Part shown: positions 11,301 through 23,225 of the stretch, one piece after another | Layout: every line of letters starts with the position of its first letter | Numbering within the stretch: the first letter of the stretch is position 1 | Assembly: GCA_026874595.1 (NCBI GenBank) | Contig: CM049313.1 | Coordinates: 70,860,659 to 70,924,658 of the forward strand | Reading direction: 5' to 3' | Origin: Sipunculus nudus | Lineage: Eukaryota; Annelida; Sipuncula; Golfingiida; Sipunculidae | Length of the DNA: 64,000 nt | Made by a program: the position numbers and the translations under genes | Notes under the pieces: generated by a model | Told to the model about the DNA's origin: nothing | The model's input: only the letters and a program-made list of their open reading frames with translations | The model's database searches: none

Positions 11301-11325
11301 GTGCATCGACCAGGGGATGCAAATG

Positions 11326-11345
11326 CCCCCCCCCCCCTCCCCCCC
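11326..11345. repeat. C12-T-C7 homopolymer
   Basis: Two adjacent C runs separated by one T and followed by GGG. Confidence 0.98.
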
Positions 11346-13271
11346 GGGCCGTTGAGCGCTCTCTTTTTATTTGATTCTTTTCCCATTTATTGGTGATTAT
11401 TTTTGTTTTCAGATTTCATTTTTCTTCCCCAGCAATTAAATTATTTATTGACTTATGTATGATTTGCTGCGTTAGGACATCTAAATAATTGTAAACTTAG
11501 GAAGGGGTTCTTTCCTTAATTGCATTCTGGGTGGTCATAACTCCAGGGTATAGATCCCTAAATTGCATTCCTGTCTAAGTGAGGCACACCCTTCCCGTTA
11601 GTCTGTCAATTATTCTACCACGAACATTAAATTTAGGTGTTGATATTTATGAGTGATTAACTTGGATGCGCATTTTCACCGATGAATCAACATGTAACAT
11701 ACAACTGAATGTATTGACCGGGGAGTTTATATCCTCAGGTTTAACTTGCAAAAAATATGAATATTAAAGCTAAGCCCCACTTTTAACCATATTATCTAAA
11801 TACATTTAAAGGAATAAAAGTTGAGGAGCAGAAAATCCTAATATTTCTTATGTGAATAATGCCTCAAAGTAATCCTCTTTAAATTGCATATATCAAACTT
11901 TCTCCCTATACAGGAGGCATTATTTATATCAAGGTTTCATATCGTGTGCACAGAAAAACCCTGGAGAGAAAACTTTTGAGGCTTTTATCATGCAATTATA
12001 CTATCGTGTTATTACAAATGTTTTGATTCATGAATTGACAACTGATTTCAACATATTTTGAATTTCAATGTTTTTAATCCCCTGATATTACCAACGACAT
12101 GACCAACATTCATAACAGGTATGTAATAATAAGTATGATCATGCAGTAGAGTGTTTTCAAATTAAGTAGGGAACCTCCACCAGACATCTTCCATTGTTTC
12201 TTGAATTCAAGAAGAGCTGCACAGAAAGCCCAATTTAACACTGAAACTCTTACACAGCATCATCGGCCTCCGTAGTTGCATGGTCAACGGTTTCACCAAA
12301 TAATTTATATAATAGGACTGTTGCAGAGAAACAAGTATTTCCGATGTTCCCACTGAATGTCTTTCAGGCATTGCTGTGCCAAAGGATTGACATATAATAC
12401 ATAATTTCAACCATGTTCAAGATAAATCCATGTTGATTTTACCTACATAATTTATATGGTCATTTGAAACAGTTATCCTTATATCATATATTCCACTGCC
12501 CATATCAATATTATTTGAATACGTCCTAAGCGTGTCTTATATCTGGCTGCTGTGGCATTCTGGTTTTCTTATGCACGCGCATCTTCTGGCCGATGCAAAC
12601 CTGATAGTAATTCCTGATATTATCATCCATGGTAGGGGTATCTTAATCTTGAGGTGCTTGGTCCCGATTATCCGACATTAACCTACGGTGTTCCTAATGG
12701 TACATGTATTTGAATTCGCCAGATGGCATTTACATGTACACATTTATCATTTTTTTACGGACAGCACCAGTATGACCCTGGGCACGTGCAGATGTGTTGT
12801 CTTCTTTCGTTGGCCGCCCTTTTTGTCAAGCAGCATATTTTTTTCTGTTTCACTCTTTCAATCTTTTGTGACATTTACAATAAATGCTGATCTTTTTCCG
12901 CCCATATTCAGGTAAAGTCAAAAGATATTCAGAAAAAGGTTTCTACTGAAGCTCCTCGAAGTGTACCCGGCGTTTGGAATAGTTAACATGCTATAGATGG
13001 TTCCTGTTTTTTTTACTAACCATCCAAATTGATTTCAAAATAGATGTTTAGCATTAATACTGTCGAAGATTAATACTAAGCAATAAATCAGAACAGAATC
13101 AGCAATATGTGAAATATGTAAAAGGTACATCAATATCATGTTTTAAAGGGGCCAATTAAATCACCTACCTGACCTTCATAAACTAAAGGTAATCCCTTTG
13201 AGATTTTTTACAAAATAGGCCAGAAAACGTTGGCTGCTTGTTTTGTTTATATCAACTTGTGTATGATATGT
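11346..13271. other. AT-rich unique sequence, no gene seen
   Basis: Frames at 12,207-12,410 (minus) and 12,688-12,915 (plus) are short, lack recognisable domains and have low-complexity hydrophobic translations. Confidence 0.5.
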
Positions 13272-13285
13272 GGGGGGGGGGGGGG
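13272..13285. repeat. G14 homopolymer
   Basis: Fourteen consecutive G. Confidence 0.98.
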
Positions 13286-13879
13286 CGCCAAAATTTTGCA
13301 ACAAATAACCTTTCTGCCTTCGCATATATGCCACATACCATGCAAGGTAACATTTTTTCCCCTTTTGTCAACATTCATTGCTGTGCTTACAAATATGTTG
13401 TTGATGAAAAAGTTCTTACATCCTTAATGGAGGTATTATAAGAACATTCCAAAACCAGAATTACCTTTAGATCATTAATATATATACACAGAGAGGCAAG
13501 AAATCACAAATTTTCTTTCAAAAAGGTAGGTGAATGGGCACCTTTAAGGTCCGTTTGAAAAACATATGACAGTATCTAAGTGTGATGTATTTTAATATCG
13601 TCCCTATGACATTATTATGCCATAACAATTATTAAGACAATTATTTCAAATGTTGATTATTTGAAAACCATATTACATAATATATGACAGCGTATTACCC
13701 AAGATGTCTAATGTTATTCTTAAGATAGAAGGTTTGTAAATAAGTTTGACCTTGACCTAGAATACCCTCTCTTACCTTTTAACAGCTCCTGGAGTAATTG
13801 TAATTACCAGGACCCATTCAAAATCTTATAAATCGATCCAATTTTATTCATTTTGATACGATAGTTACATATTAAAGCA

Positions 13880-13975
13880 TTATCTAGGCTTTTTATATGA
13901 TGGCGGCCATCTTGGATTTTTAGGGGGTCAAAGGGTTGATAAAATTTGTTACCTAACATTTTCCATCAGCTTACA
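13880..13975. repeat. Fragment related to the 10.3-10.7 kb repeat, with GGCGGCCATCTTGG
   Basis: The GATGGCGGCCATCTTGG motif is YY1-like. It is followed by GGTCAAAGGGTTGATAAAAT and then the sequence that matches 10,300-10,325 in inverse orientation. Confidence 0.45.
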
Positions 13976-16364
13976 CCTAAATGAGGTGAAAACAAGTGCT
14001 ATCTCAATTTGGGCATTCAATTCCTACGGGACTGTGATTTTGCTACATGGGCGACTAAACTTTTATATGCCTGTTGATCGTTGGACATATCCGGTAAGGT
14101 TTTTGAAAATATGCTGGCCACCAACAAGTTACTTGTATTTATGTGTTGTAATATTAAGTAAATATGAAAATGTTAATGATACAAACAGTGAATATAAATC
14201 AAGGAGGAAATTCTGAAATAACACACACAGTGCGTTGTTCATGCTGATGTCAATATACAATCGGAAAGACCAGTCCTTCCATTTTCTGGCATATTCAGTA
14301 TCATTACCATTGGGAACCTAGTCGGACAGAGGCTTTATTTTAATTCCATGTATCTCTTGTCCATCTTTCGTTTTGTTTGCCTGCCTGCGTGTCGGAACAC
14401 AGAGTATCTCAAATTTATTGAGTTGATGTTAATGCAGTATTGTCTAGCTGTGAGTAGCGAGGCTCGTGTGAAGGTTATCTACATGATCATAAAAAATAGT
14501 TTATATTTGTGCATTACCCAAGATGTCATACTCATACGACTGTTCATTTTTGTTGATTTTCTGAGCTCGGGGATATCTCGGCAGCTATAACAGGCGCTGA
14601 AAGTTTGTTTGGTCTATATATTTGCCTGCCGCCCATAATCCGTATCTATTCACTCCTGGGCGGAGAGAGCGTACCCTTCTGGCAAAGATGTCGGCAAGGG
14701 TTTCTTAAAGAATGAGGTGGTATGAACTAGACACACACCACCAACCGTGCGGTCACAAGGGTAACGCAACCCACGCCCCACATCAGGCGTTTGTATGTGC
14801 TTTTATCGAGAGGTGTTAAATTAACCATTCCGTCATTTGTGTGCAGAATATTTCGGAATCATTCCTTTCCGAAGGATATTTTAAAAAAATATCCCAAAGT
14901 TCAAAATTAAGTCACTAGTTATTTCTACTTAGAATGAATATTTTATGAATTTTATGAAATGTAGAACCCAAAGCTCTCAAGTTATTCCTCCGCGTATTGC
15001 CCGAAAGGACTTAGCCCTGCGGCAGTACTTGTCCCAACGGGGATTGGTAAATGGACATCACTGTAGCAGATGTTCAGCTGTGTCAGGAGGATAAGGGGAC
15101 TGACCGGAGAAGATAAAGAGAAATGTGAAGAAATATGCAGATCCACGCATATTCTCGAATGATAACGTATTTGAGGGGATATGTTAGTCGTGAGGGAAAG
15201 GAATAAATTTTAATTAATGAATAAATAGAGTTAAATATAGATATAAAAAAACAGTAAAATAGACACAATATACCCACATTACACACATACATGCACATAG
15301 ATGGAGTCAGGCTGAATTACCAGAATGATTAAAACGTCGGTAATTTAGTTGAACATATGCTGTATGAAATATGTTTTCCCAATGTGAAACGATTAAAACA
15401 CAGACCAGAGGTAATTTTGTCCATTTAATGGTCTCACTGACAGAAAACACTTATCTCCAACTGCTTGCGTTGTGTCATCCATGGCTTTAATATCTTGATA
15501 TATTTGCCTTCACCCACTTTTGCTTATTCAAACATTATTTGCGAAAGTGATGGGAAGTGATATTAATATCGAGGTGCCTGCACTTAATCACGTGACTGCC
15601 ACCTGTGACACTGAAATGTACAAGATTTGTTAGTTTCAGGTCCCTCGAGAATACAAAATTTCCAGTGGCTGGTATAAAATTTCACGGAATCTTATGAGAT
15701 TAATTTACACGAAGGAGGGGCATTTGTCTTCCAGTTTTACCGTTTTGTGATTTTTTCTTTGCCATTTGTCATCTGGAGTACATTTGCTAAGCACCTCGAC
15801 AAATCAAATTAACGATGATGCTAATATGTCAGCTGTACAGTTGTTTTCAAAATGCACTAAACTGGTTACATTATCGAGTATTCAACCAGAACTAAATGAG
15901 AAATTTGTTCGATTCTGTCAGATACATAAGAAAGAAAACCCTCATAGTAGCAAACAATGTTATAACTTACCTGATTCCCATCCACCTATCCACTAATACC
16001 TTGGCCATCTTCAGTTCCGTGATATACGTGTTGTCATTGTTTGTTTGATTGCAGTGCACAGCACTAAATTACAGTCAGATTCTGTGTGTTTTATGTGATT
16101 TGGCGGCGGCAGGCCCATGAATTACACATAGTTGTGAAGTGATGTCATGACAGGTGAAGGTTATCTAAAAGATAAAAGAAATTATTAATAGTCTGTTCCA
16201 CATTGGGGTTGCAAATTGTTAATTTTAATTAGAATAGTAATTCTAAAAAGCAAGTTTCAATGGAGGAATGAGGCACAAGTTTTATTTACCAGAATGAAAT
16301 AACGGTTTCATAACAACAACCATACTTTGCAAACCAGTTTGGAAATGCAATATAATCAATAAGA
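13976..16364. other. Mostly unique AT-rich sequence
   Basis: I see no arrays. The frames at 13,986-14,216 and 14,348-14,590 are unrecognised. A frame at 15,826-15,996 is listed separately. Confidence 0.45.
15826..15996 (+). CDS. Hypothetical 56-codon open frame
   Basis: This frame has a true ATG and begins MSAVQLFSKCTKLVTLSSIQ. It stays open 25 codons further upstream, back to a TGA at 15,748. A pyrimidine-rich run ending CATCTGGAG at 15,778 could be a splice acceptor, which would make this a short terminal exon. The translation is polar and low in repeats, with two cysteines and no visible domain. There is no nearby AATAAA. I cannot assign a function, and a chance frame is as likely as an exon. 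Confidence 0.12.
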   Translation: MSAVQLFSKCTKLVTLSSIQPELNEKFVRFCQIHKKENPHSSKQCYNLPDSHPPIH

Positions 16365-16510
16365 CGTGGATCCAGGATTTTTTTGCAGGGAGGGGTCAAC
16401 GGGTGTCATGCATAAAAATTGTCTAAAAAAGGTCGTTGGTTAAGAGTGAGCGGGGTGGGGGGAGGGGAGTGGTCTCGACCCCAAATCCACACACCCCTGC
16501 ATCCGCGTCT
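16365..16510 (+). mobile_element. Fragment of a dispersed element ending GTGGATCCAGGATTT
   Basis: The GTGGATCCAGG end, the following G-rich stretches (GGGAGGGGTCAACG, GGGGTGGGGGGAGGGG) and the closing CCACACACCCCTGCATCC suggest a small element with G-rich and C-rich ends. A reverse-orientation relative may lie at 36,476-36,665, which ends CCTGGATCCG. Confidence 0.35.
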
Positions 16511-18290
16511 GTCAGTATCTGAAAAAAAACCAGTCTATATTAAATACATTTCAATGCAATTCATCATGCTAAAGTTCACTGTACACATGCATAAACAACA
16601 GTATTTAGGAGTCCCTGGCTGCTTGTTTCGTGTTATAAAATATTCTAAAAAAGATTGATGTATCAAAGTGAGGCTGGCAACCCATTTTGACCCTTGTCAC
16701 TAGGCAACAAGAAGGTTGTAAAAAATAACTTTTTTGTGAGCAGGTTTTTCATCACACAGCAGGTGTTCAGTATCCCGTCCACTTAGGTGTCTCATGTGTT
16801 TAACAAATATATAAATAAATGGCGCAATGTCAGAAACCCGATGGACAACCAGCAAAAGGTGTATATTTAGGAAAAAAGGATTTGTTCGGGTCTGTGTTAA
16901 GGTAGGTAGCAAAAAAAATAAACACTGGAGTTCAAGTATCATCCAAAACAACGCCATGAAAAGCGAAGTCTGGGGTCAGCTGAACATGGCTTTTCTGTTG
17001 ATAACGGCATACATGAATACATGACTATAATGTGGACACTACTGTCCGCATATTGTAGTAACAACAGAGTGCTATGTGCCGCATGTATGCCGGCCACAGG
17101 GAGAGGTTACTATCTGTTTCGCTGATAAGGAATTCCTCAAGGCAGAGCACAGTGAGTTATGGTCCGTTTGTTCGAGTCTTATGTGCCCTTTGGGACAGTT
17201 GTACCGGAAAAACGTTTTATCTTGTTTTCTGGTTTTAACAGAAAAAAATATGCATTTTCTTGACATATAGAGTTTACCAATACTACACGGTTGTTCCTTG
17301 GTGGCAGCTCTTCACTGCGGGCCTTTTTATGTGTCCACAATGATATATGGCGCCATCTATTGGACATACCACTAACTGCTTTTTCAGACGTGACTGGAAT
17401 ATGAGACAGGGATGTTCAGACGCAAGGAAAGCTTAATTGATGGAGGAGGGCTTTCTGTTTAATGTGATCTCTTGCTTGTTCAGATTTTGTGATAGGCAAC
17501 CTGTTCAATATAACATAAACCATTTAATATTAAAAGCACCAAATGATAATTTATCAACTACATTTGCCGGCATTTCCTTTACAATACGCATCATGACATG
17601 CAGTCTGATTGACGACGAATATTATACCCTCTGATACTTTTACGGGATAAATTTGATAATAAGTTGATTAAAAAAACATAAAAGGTAATATTTCTTTGGA
17701 ATAGCTCTATGGATTGCCAAAACATTCATTATGCCCATTAATCAGGGATAAATTGTACGAATTAACAAGACTACGTGCGCAATTTACTGTTTCATCGTTA
17801 TTATATTTCTCCTATTAAAAATAATGTGCGGAAGAAATGATTTCTCCGGATATACATCACAGATTATTTTAAAATGTATGCTACACGTCAAATGACTGTG
17901 CAGAGCGACGGCCGTCGTTGGTGGCTGTTCTATTTTCCTTGCTGGTACATGTATATTCAACACCTTACACATCCGATTCATATTAGAGTTTTGGCAGTGG
18001 TTGAACACTTATTTGTCCGGCTGTATTACGTTAAAGCAATATACAGAATGTGAATTTGAGTATCGTGACCAACGACTGACTGTAGTCCGTTTCACCATCC
18101 CTGTCTGCCTTTTTCTGGATTTTTATTTACGAGGCAAAGAACGGAAAAACTTTTTGCCCCTATAGGGCAGAAAGAGGAAATAGGCCTACTTTATGTCATT
18201 TCCCTGTGATCAAAACCATTTTTTTAGTAACTACGAACTTGTTAATTCTGTAGCCACATCTAGCCACTAATCTATTAAATGAGAAAGGCA
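16511..18290. other. Unique sequence, no certain gene
   Basis: Between 17,072 and 17,270 three overlapping frames are open at once: plus frame 17,074-17,238 with a true ATG, a plus frame open to 17,270, and a minus frame. That pattern argues for low stop density rather than a gene. No motif is recognisable. Confidence 0.4.
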
Positions 18291-18301
18291 GGAAACAGTT
18301 A

Positions 18302-18375
18302 TGACGTCATAGTGGACGTGACGCACAAAAGAGGCACCTTTTATAAACACGACTTGCCGAGTGCCGACTCCTGTT
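18302..18375 (+). promoter_or_regulatory. Candidate core promoter: CRE, CRE half-site and TATA box
   Basis: A full CRE (TGACGTCA) is at 18,302-18,309. A second CRE-like site (TGACGCA) follows at about 18,319, and a TATA-like TTATAAAC at about 18,341. Spacing of about 35 bases between CRE and TATA is ordinary for cAMP-responsive promoters. A start would fall near 18,370. No ATG-led coding exon is seen before the G21 tract at 18,423, so the transcript, if any, is unknown. Confidence 0.3.
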
Positions 18376-18422
18376 TACAGTGAGCTTATATAGATTCTCC
18401 TCGTGCACGCGTTTCACGGGGA

Positions 18423-18443
18423 GGGGGGGGGGGGGGGGGGGGG
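18423..18443. repeat. G21 homopolymer
   Basis: This is the longest G run in the window. It is followed directly by TAAGTGC, giving a donor-like G|GTAAGT sequence at its edge. Confidence 0.98.
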
Positions 18444-18815
18444 TAAGTGCAGGCTGTTATACTATATGGTACTGCGTATTGAGAGGGAGGCTATAGTTTG
18501 GAGGGCGGGGATAAAGATGGTCCTGAACAATGTGAATTCGACGTAAATAGTATGATAAAGGCCTGTAAGGAGAAAATATTGACTGTATACCAGAAAAATA
18601 CTAATTCTTATATTCAATGGAAAGAGGTACAATGGTAATTGTTTCATTGGTTTGCCAAAATCAGTAAACGCTAGGCCGAAGGTAGGGGAGACTATTAATT
18701 CGACTACAGTTACACCAGGCGGTGATACCGCAGGTGTGTTGGAACAAATTCATTATTGCGGGAGGGGGGCACACGAAAGGGTATGCGTATGAGAACACGC
18801 CTCGGGACGACCGGC

Positions 18816-18831
18816 GGGGGGGGGGGGGGGG
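18816..18831. repeat. G16 homopolymer
   Basis: Sixteen consecutive G, 50 bases after a second G-rich stretch (GGAGGGGGGC). Confidence 0.98.
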
Positions 18832-19060
18832 ATCTTTCGTTATGAACAAAAATCTAATAGTAACTAGGATACTCTCTTGGCTAATATTGTAATATTGTGT
18901 TTTCGAAAAATTTCATTTGTTCAGGACTTTAATTTAAATTAAAAGTATTTGAATTTAAAGCATAGTTTGAATGCACAGCTATTAGAGTGTGCCTTTCCTC
19001 AGCTATATATAAATTTGGGAGGCAGTAGGCCCCTCTGCCGTCTGTTTCCTACATGTACCA

Positions 19061-19261
19061 CTATCCTATTTTTCTTTCCCGGCTGTTAGACACGTGGTTG
19101 TTTATGTACTGAACATGTCCTTCGTAGGAATAGCCGGTTTCTTTAGATTCTAGCGTCCTTGACGTCTCTCTGTTACGTATTGTATCGTAGGACCGGTGAC
19201 TGTGCTTCGGGGAGCGAGAACAGACCTCCGGTGAGTCCTCATGGTGATAATCGAGTTTCAA
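19061..19261 (-). CDS. Possible terminal exon, charged hydrophilic product
   Basis: On the minus strand this frame reads KLDYHHEDSPEVCSRSPKH and continues with a serine-, arginine- and histidine-rich stretch, then GYSYEGHVQYINN, and stops at TAG. It has no in-frame ATG and remains open upstream for only eight more codons, so it would have to be an exon joined by splicing. The codons look like real coding sequence: varied, with no low-complexity run. About 120 bases after the stop, ATTAAAG on the minus strand could act as a poly(A) signal. A cytoplasmic tail of a membrane protein is conceivable, but no family is recognised. The opposite strand contains a donor-like CCG|GTGAGT, so the strand is not certain. 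Confidence 0.25.
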   Translation of the reverse strand: MKLDYHHEDSPEVCSRSPKHSHRSYDTIRNRETSRTLESKETGYSYEGHVQYINNHVSNSRERKIG

Positions 19262-19325
19262 CAGAGAACCTCTAGCATCCGGTGTTCATTGAATGTCTCC
19301 ATCTGTAGTGTATTTAGTATCTGAA

Positions 19326-19364
19326 TGGCGGGACCCGGCAACATCCGGGTCGTTCTGGCGGGAC
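19326..19364. other. 7-bp GC stem-loop flanked by 9-bp direct repeats
   Basis: GACCCGG at 19,332-19,338 pairs with CCGGGTC at 19,345-19,351 around a six-base loop. TGGCGGGAC occurs on both sides, at 19,326-19,334 and 19,356-19,364. The structure is unusually GC-rich for this region. Confidence 0.6.
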
Positions 19365-21119
19365 GCTCTTGGTAATTTTGGATTTCCGTGGTTGTGACGG
19401 ACACAACTTGACAGTCCTTTGTTAAAGATAGGCTGCAGGGATGTGGCCAAGCGGTGTAGATATTTGTTTCGAGAGCTCTCGTTCTGAATTGCTATTCATG
19501 TAGATGAAAAGATGTCACTTGCGATTTTAAATGTGTGCTGATGCGTTAGCAGGGCATGACAAGTCCAGGTTTTAAGATCTGTATATAGGTCTATATGTAT
19601 ATATATCACATAAATTGCCGATGAAAAGCATTTAATACATTGGAGAGCCCCGACCGGTTTGGACACAATTATATTTGCAATATATGGCGTGTATTTTGGA
19701 ACAGGTGAATTTTATTGCACATCAGGACCTTGAAGGAGAAGGGGGGGGGGGCGCGATGTTCAAGTAAATATCCCAAATGTGCTGAGAGGGATTATTAGAG
19801 CCCCAGGAAAATATGGAAAAATTGAAGAAAGTAGATGCCACATCCGGCAAGCATCAAACTAAACTCTTTAATGATGAGGATTCTTTTTTAGGGGGGGGGG
19901 TTAAATTAAAAACAATATGCGGATATCTGTTGATATCGGATTTAAACAAATAAATATGCAAATTGGAAGCTTTTTGAAACACCATGGTTTGATCATACTA
20001 GCAAAAAAATTGTTACTTCTGGTTACCAGTGTTATCCAAGAAGAGTCTTGTAACTTGTTTTATATTAGATTTACAAATCTAAGGATGTAAACTGCATGGA
20101 CAAAAAATGCGTAGGACTACTTTAAAAAAAGCTAGAAATGCAACCAGACTGAGGACGGGGGTCCACTACCAGATTTGATTTTTGTAATTTCATGCGGTTA
20201 TTGCAAGTGTTAACTGTGATCAGGTGATGGTAACCGGCATATAACGAGTGCAATCTCATTTTATAGCGTCTTTAATTTGAATAGTATAGTGTGAGAGGAA
20301 TCTTCTTCGTTCGGGGAGAGAAGCATTCGGATAGTTCAAGAGACATCCCCTCCCTACGATGTAGTAAATATATGGTCCCACTGGAAAATTCGAAACTGGT
20401 TTCGTTTCCGGGAAACCGTGCACTTTATAATAACGAAACCAAAACCGAATTCGGCAAAACCATATCCAGAGCATATTTCGGTTTCGCACAAACCGTTCAC
20501 TCGATAATTATTCCGGCATAATTGAGACTTTGGATCAAAGTAGTGCAATTGTTTTATTGATTATTTTAATAATTGATCCTGTTGATGCCTGTTAAAATGA
20601 AATTGGGCAATAATTGTGGTATAAACAGTCGTTTGAATTGTCTTGCATTCAATATTCCCTACCTGTGGCCTTGTATATAGCTAAAGATGAGGCACTCAAA
20701 AAGAGCCCAGACTTCTGTTTCTAAATTTTGACAACATTTATTATGTTACCATAATTTGTTTGGATAAAAACCGAAACCGGCTACTTATTAATACGAGGCT
20801 AAAATAATACGGAACCGGTTTTCCTAGGAACCAAAACTAGTTATGTATTTTCGAGTGTGGCCTATATAAGTGTGTATATAAGCGGCACTTTAGCGATTAA
20901 CAAAGCTACTATGAATTTTGGATTTTTTCTAGTCGATGCAGAAAAAAACAAACAAACAAAAATTACAGAATTGAAAAAAATGATATAAGATAATTCAAAA
21001 GCTTTTGTTGGCCTTCACCATCAGAATATCAGATGTTAATATTTGAAAAGCCAATAAATACAGAATCCTGTGTTGGGAGAGCTATCTAAATATAAACTTA
21101 CAAAACACGGCCTACTTAC
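19365..21119. other. Unique sequence with two G tracts and an AACCG-rich segment
   Basis: G11 is at 19,741-19,751 and G10 at 19,891-19,900. Between 20,395 and 20,500, and again at 20,768-20,835, the motif AAACCGAAACCGG and its complement recur in both orientations, which gives short overlapping frames on both strands at 20,256-20,548. I see no gene. Confidence 0.5.
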
Positions 21120-21149
21120 AATTTGTTTTATTTTGAGGATTGGTCCGTG

Positions 21150-21400
21150 GCGTCTTGCAAGCTTGATGTCAGTGCCTGTTGAATGGGGTGATGAAGGAAA
21201 CTATATGATAAGAATAATATGTTATTATCACGGATTCTGGATTTTAGGTTTTATATGCATAGGGCTCGAAATAATCCAGCATTCTTAACCTGCCTGCAAC
21301 ACATTTGTGCAAATTTCAAAGGTTCTTTCGGGATTTTTAAATATTTTTCTCTTTGACACTGAAAGGATTCGAACGGCAGGCCCTTCATTGAGCCTACTCT
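21150..21400 (-). mobile_element. SINE-like family S2, copy 1
   Basis: The segment 21,190-21,280 aligns with 42,814-42,914. Shared strings include ATGATAAGAATAATATGTTATTA, TTCTGGATTT, GGTTTATA-GCAT and AATAATCCAG. On the minus strand a tRNA-like B box, GTTCGAATCC, precedes this body at about 21,366-21,375, and the other copy has a similar box at 42,976. Head, body and orientation agree in both, so I infer a tRNA-derived element. Confidence 0.5.
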
Positions 21401-22984
21401 TTCTGCATTTTTGTTTCAGGTCCACGTGTAAGTAAGAGTGATATGAAAAAGATTAATTTTTCGATTAAGAAATCGCAATAAGCATTCACTATGCTATTAA
21501 TAATGATATATATATTATTTAAAATATGGAACTATGAAACATTTGGGTGTTTTTAACCTCTTATTGTAGTTAGCTTCCTTCTTATGGTTAAGAGAACTAT
21601 AGTTATATCATTTCAGCCACCGATCATATAGATGATAATCTAAAATGCCTGAATGTGTAGGTCAGAATTTCGAAAGCTCATGTCAGACTGTGAAATATCC
21701 GTTATCCTTTTTAAAAAAAAGACACTAAATTTTCACTTGCACATATAAATGCAGTTGGGGGTAAATGTGCTGCCATCTGATGACCGAACTAAAAATTATT
21801 CCATGACTTTCCGTCAATTTATTTTCGCTTTCAAGACGCATGTAAGACAGTTATTCTAGTATTAGCTTTAAGGCTATACTTGCACAGGGGAGTAATACCT
21901 ACAGAAAATCGATGGAAAAGAAAGTATTCAAGTAACCTGCTGGTAATAAAAGAAAGCAACTGGCAGGCAGTAATATAAACGGTCTGTCGCGTATGACGTC
22001 GCATTAAGTGACGTCATCAGCAGTCAGATCTCCCTGTTCTCCAGTGAAGTATTTTGTGATATTCTGGATTTTTTTCCTCATACGAACTTAAAACATGAGT
22101 ATTCCCTCGACAGTCGGCCTTATAGCTCCTGCAATCATTAGCCTAAATCTTTTTTTTTTTTTTACTATGTAGATTTCCTTTGCATAAAATATATCCCGGA
22201 TAAACATACGGTTAGAGTTACTGGCACAGACGACATGTATTTTGTTTGGGAAAGACGGTCAAATTAAACAATTTTTTCGTTTGTCAGGTGATTGACTATT
22301 CACAGTGTCAAAGGTTATTTGATTGGTTGCTCGCAACTGCTTTGCTCATGATTATTCATTGAATGAATATGCGATTAGGTCACATAGAGTTCATTGTTAG
22401 GTCAATTCTTCTTTAATTTCAGGCATTTCTTTCATTCCTTTGACATATGCCGTTATACATCAAGCTTGATAAAAAATGAAAACATGCCATGTCATGAATG
22501 CAAATAATACCACATCACTTTGGACTCATCATGGTTATATCTCGTCTCTATATGAGTCACAAACCCCAATTTTCATTATATTTTCAAAACTGAAAGGAGT
22601 AATATATTCTAAGGAGAGTTCAGAATTAATGCTGGCCCATCGGATAGTGAATATTTGTTGTTTTTGTTTGTCTTTCTTTAATGTATTATTTATAGCCTTC
22701 TTAAAGCTTTTCCCACTGAGCTATATCAGTTGTTGTAGTTAATGACAGATGGCACTGCGATAGCTACGAAATCAATGTCAAATCCTTCATGGAACATGGC
22801 TCCCAATAGGACCCACTTGGTATCATTCCCGACACTTCAAGACGGGTATTTCCGAGGCGAGACCACAGGGGAGTAAAACTCTGTTTCCATGCGTGAATAT
22901 ATGCGTGAAACATTGCTTATATGAATGTGTAAATGTGGTGTTTCCACCACATGCGATTTCACGCACAGGGTCTGCGTAAATTAA
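21401..22984. other. Unique AT-rich sequence with a CRE pair
   Basis: The TGACGTC sites at 21,994 and 22,009 are listed separately. The frame at 22,476-22,742 is AT-rich with a hydrophobic end and no recognisable product. Confidence 0.4.
21994..22016. promoter_or_regulatory. Paired CRE sites
   Basis: TGACGTCG at 21,994-22,001 and the perfect palindromic CRE TGACGTCA at 22,009-22,016 are 15 bases apart. Another full CRE is at 23,001-23,008. No TATA box is seen downstream. Confidence 0.35.
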
Positions 22985-23000
22985 GTGATTCTAGATAAAA

Positions 23001-23008
23001 TGACGTCA
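23001..23008. promoter_or_regulatory. Full CRE palindrome TGACGTCA
   Basis: An isolated perfect CRE, about 1 kb from the pair at 22.0 kb and just before the 36-bp minisatellite at 23,050. Confidence 0.3.
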
Positions 23009-23049
23009 CTTCACAATCTGTTTGTGGAAAGCCTGTTACATCCACTGTA

Positions 23050-23225
23050 CAAACGCATATACGCACACATGGAAATACTCGTTTTGACACGCATATACGG
23101 GCACCTGGAAAAGCACGTATTTTTCAGTCATGCCCATGGAAACACATGTTTTAATGCATATACGTGCACATGGAAACACATGTATTTTTCACGCATATAC
23201 GCCCACATGGAAAAACAGCTTGTTA
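23050..23225. repeat. 36-bp minisatellite, about five units
   Basis: GCATATACG-CACATGGAAA recurs at 23,055, 23,091, 23,156 and 23,193. The 65-base gap holds one decayed unit (TGCCCATGGAAACACATG). The period of about 36 is a multiple of three and keeps a short frame open across it. The monomer is unrelated to the 36-bp array at 43-46 kb. Confidence 0.9.

Noticed and set aside
17072-17367. Four mutually overlapping short frames
   Set aside because: Open frames on both strands at once point to low stop density; no frame has a recognisable product or good splice sites.
20256-20548. Overlapping frames at 20,256-20,548 on both strands
   Set aside because: They arise from AAACCGAAACCG-type repetitive sequence read in either direction.
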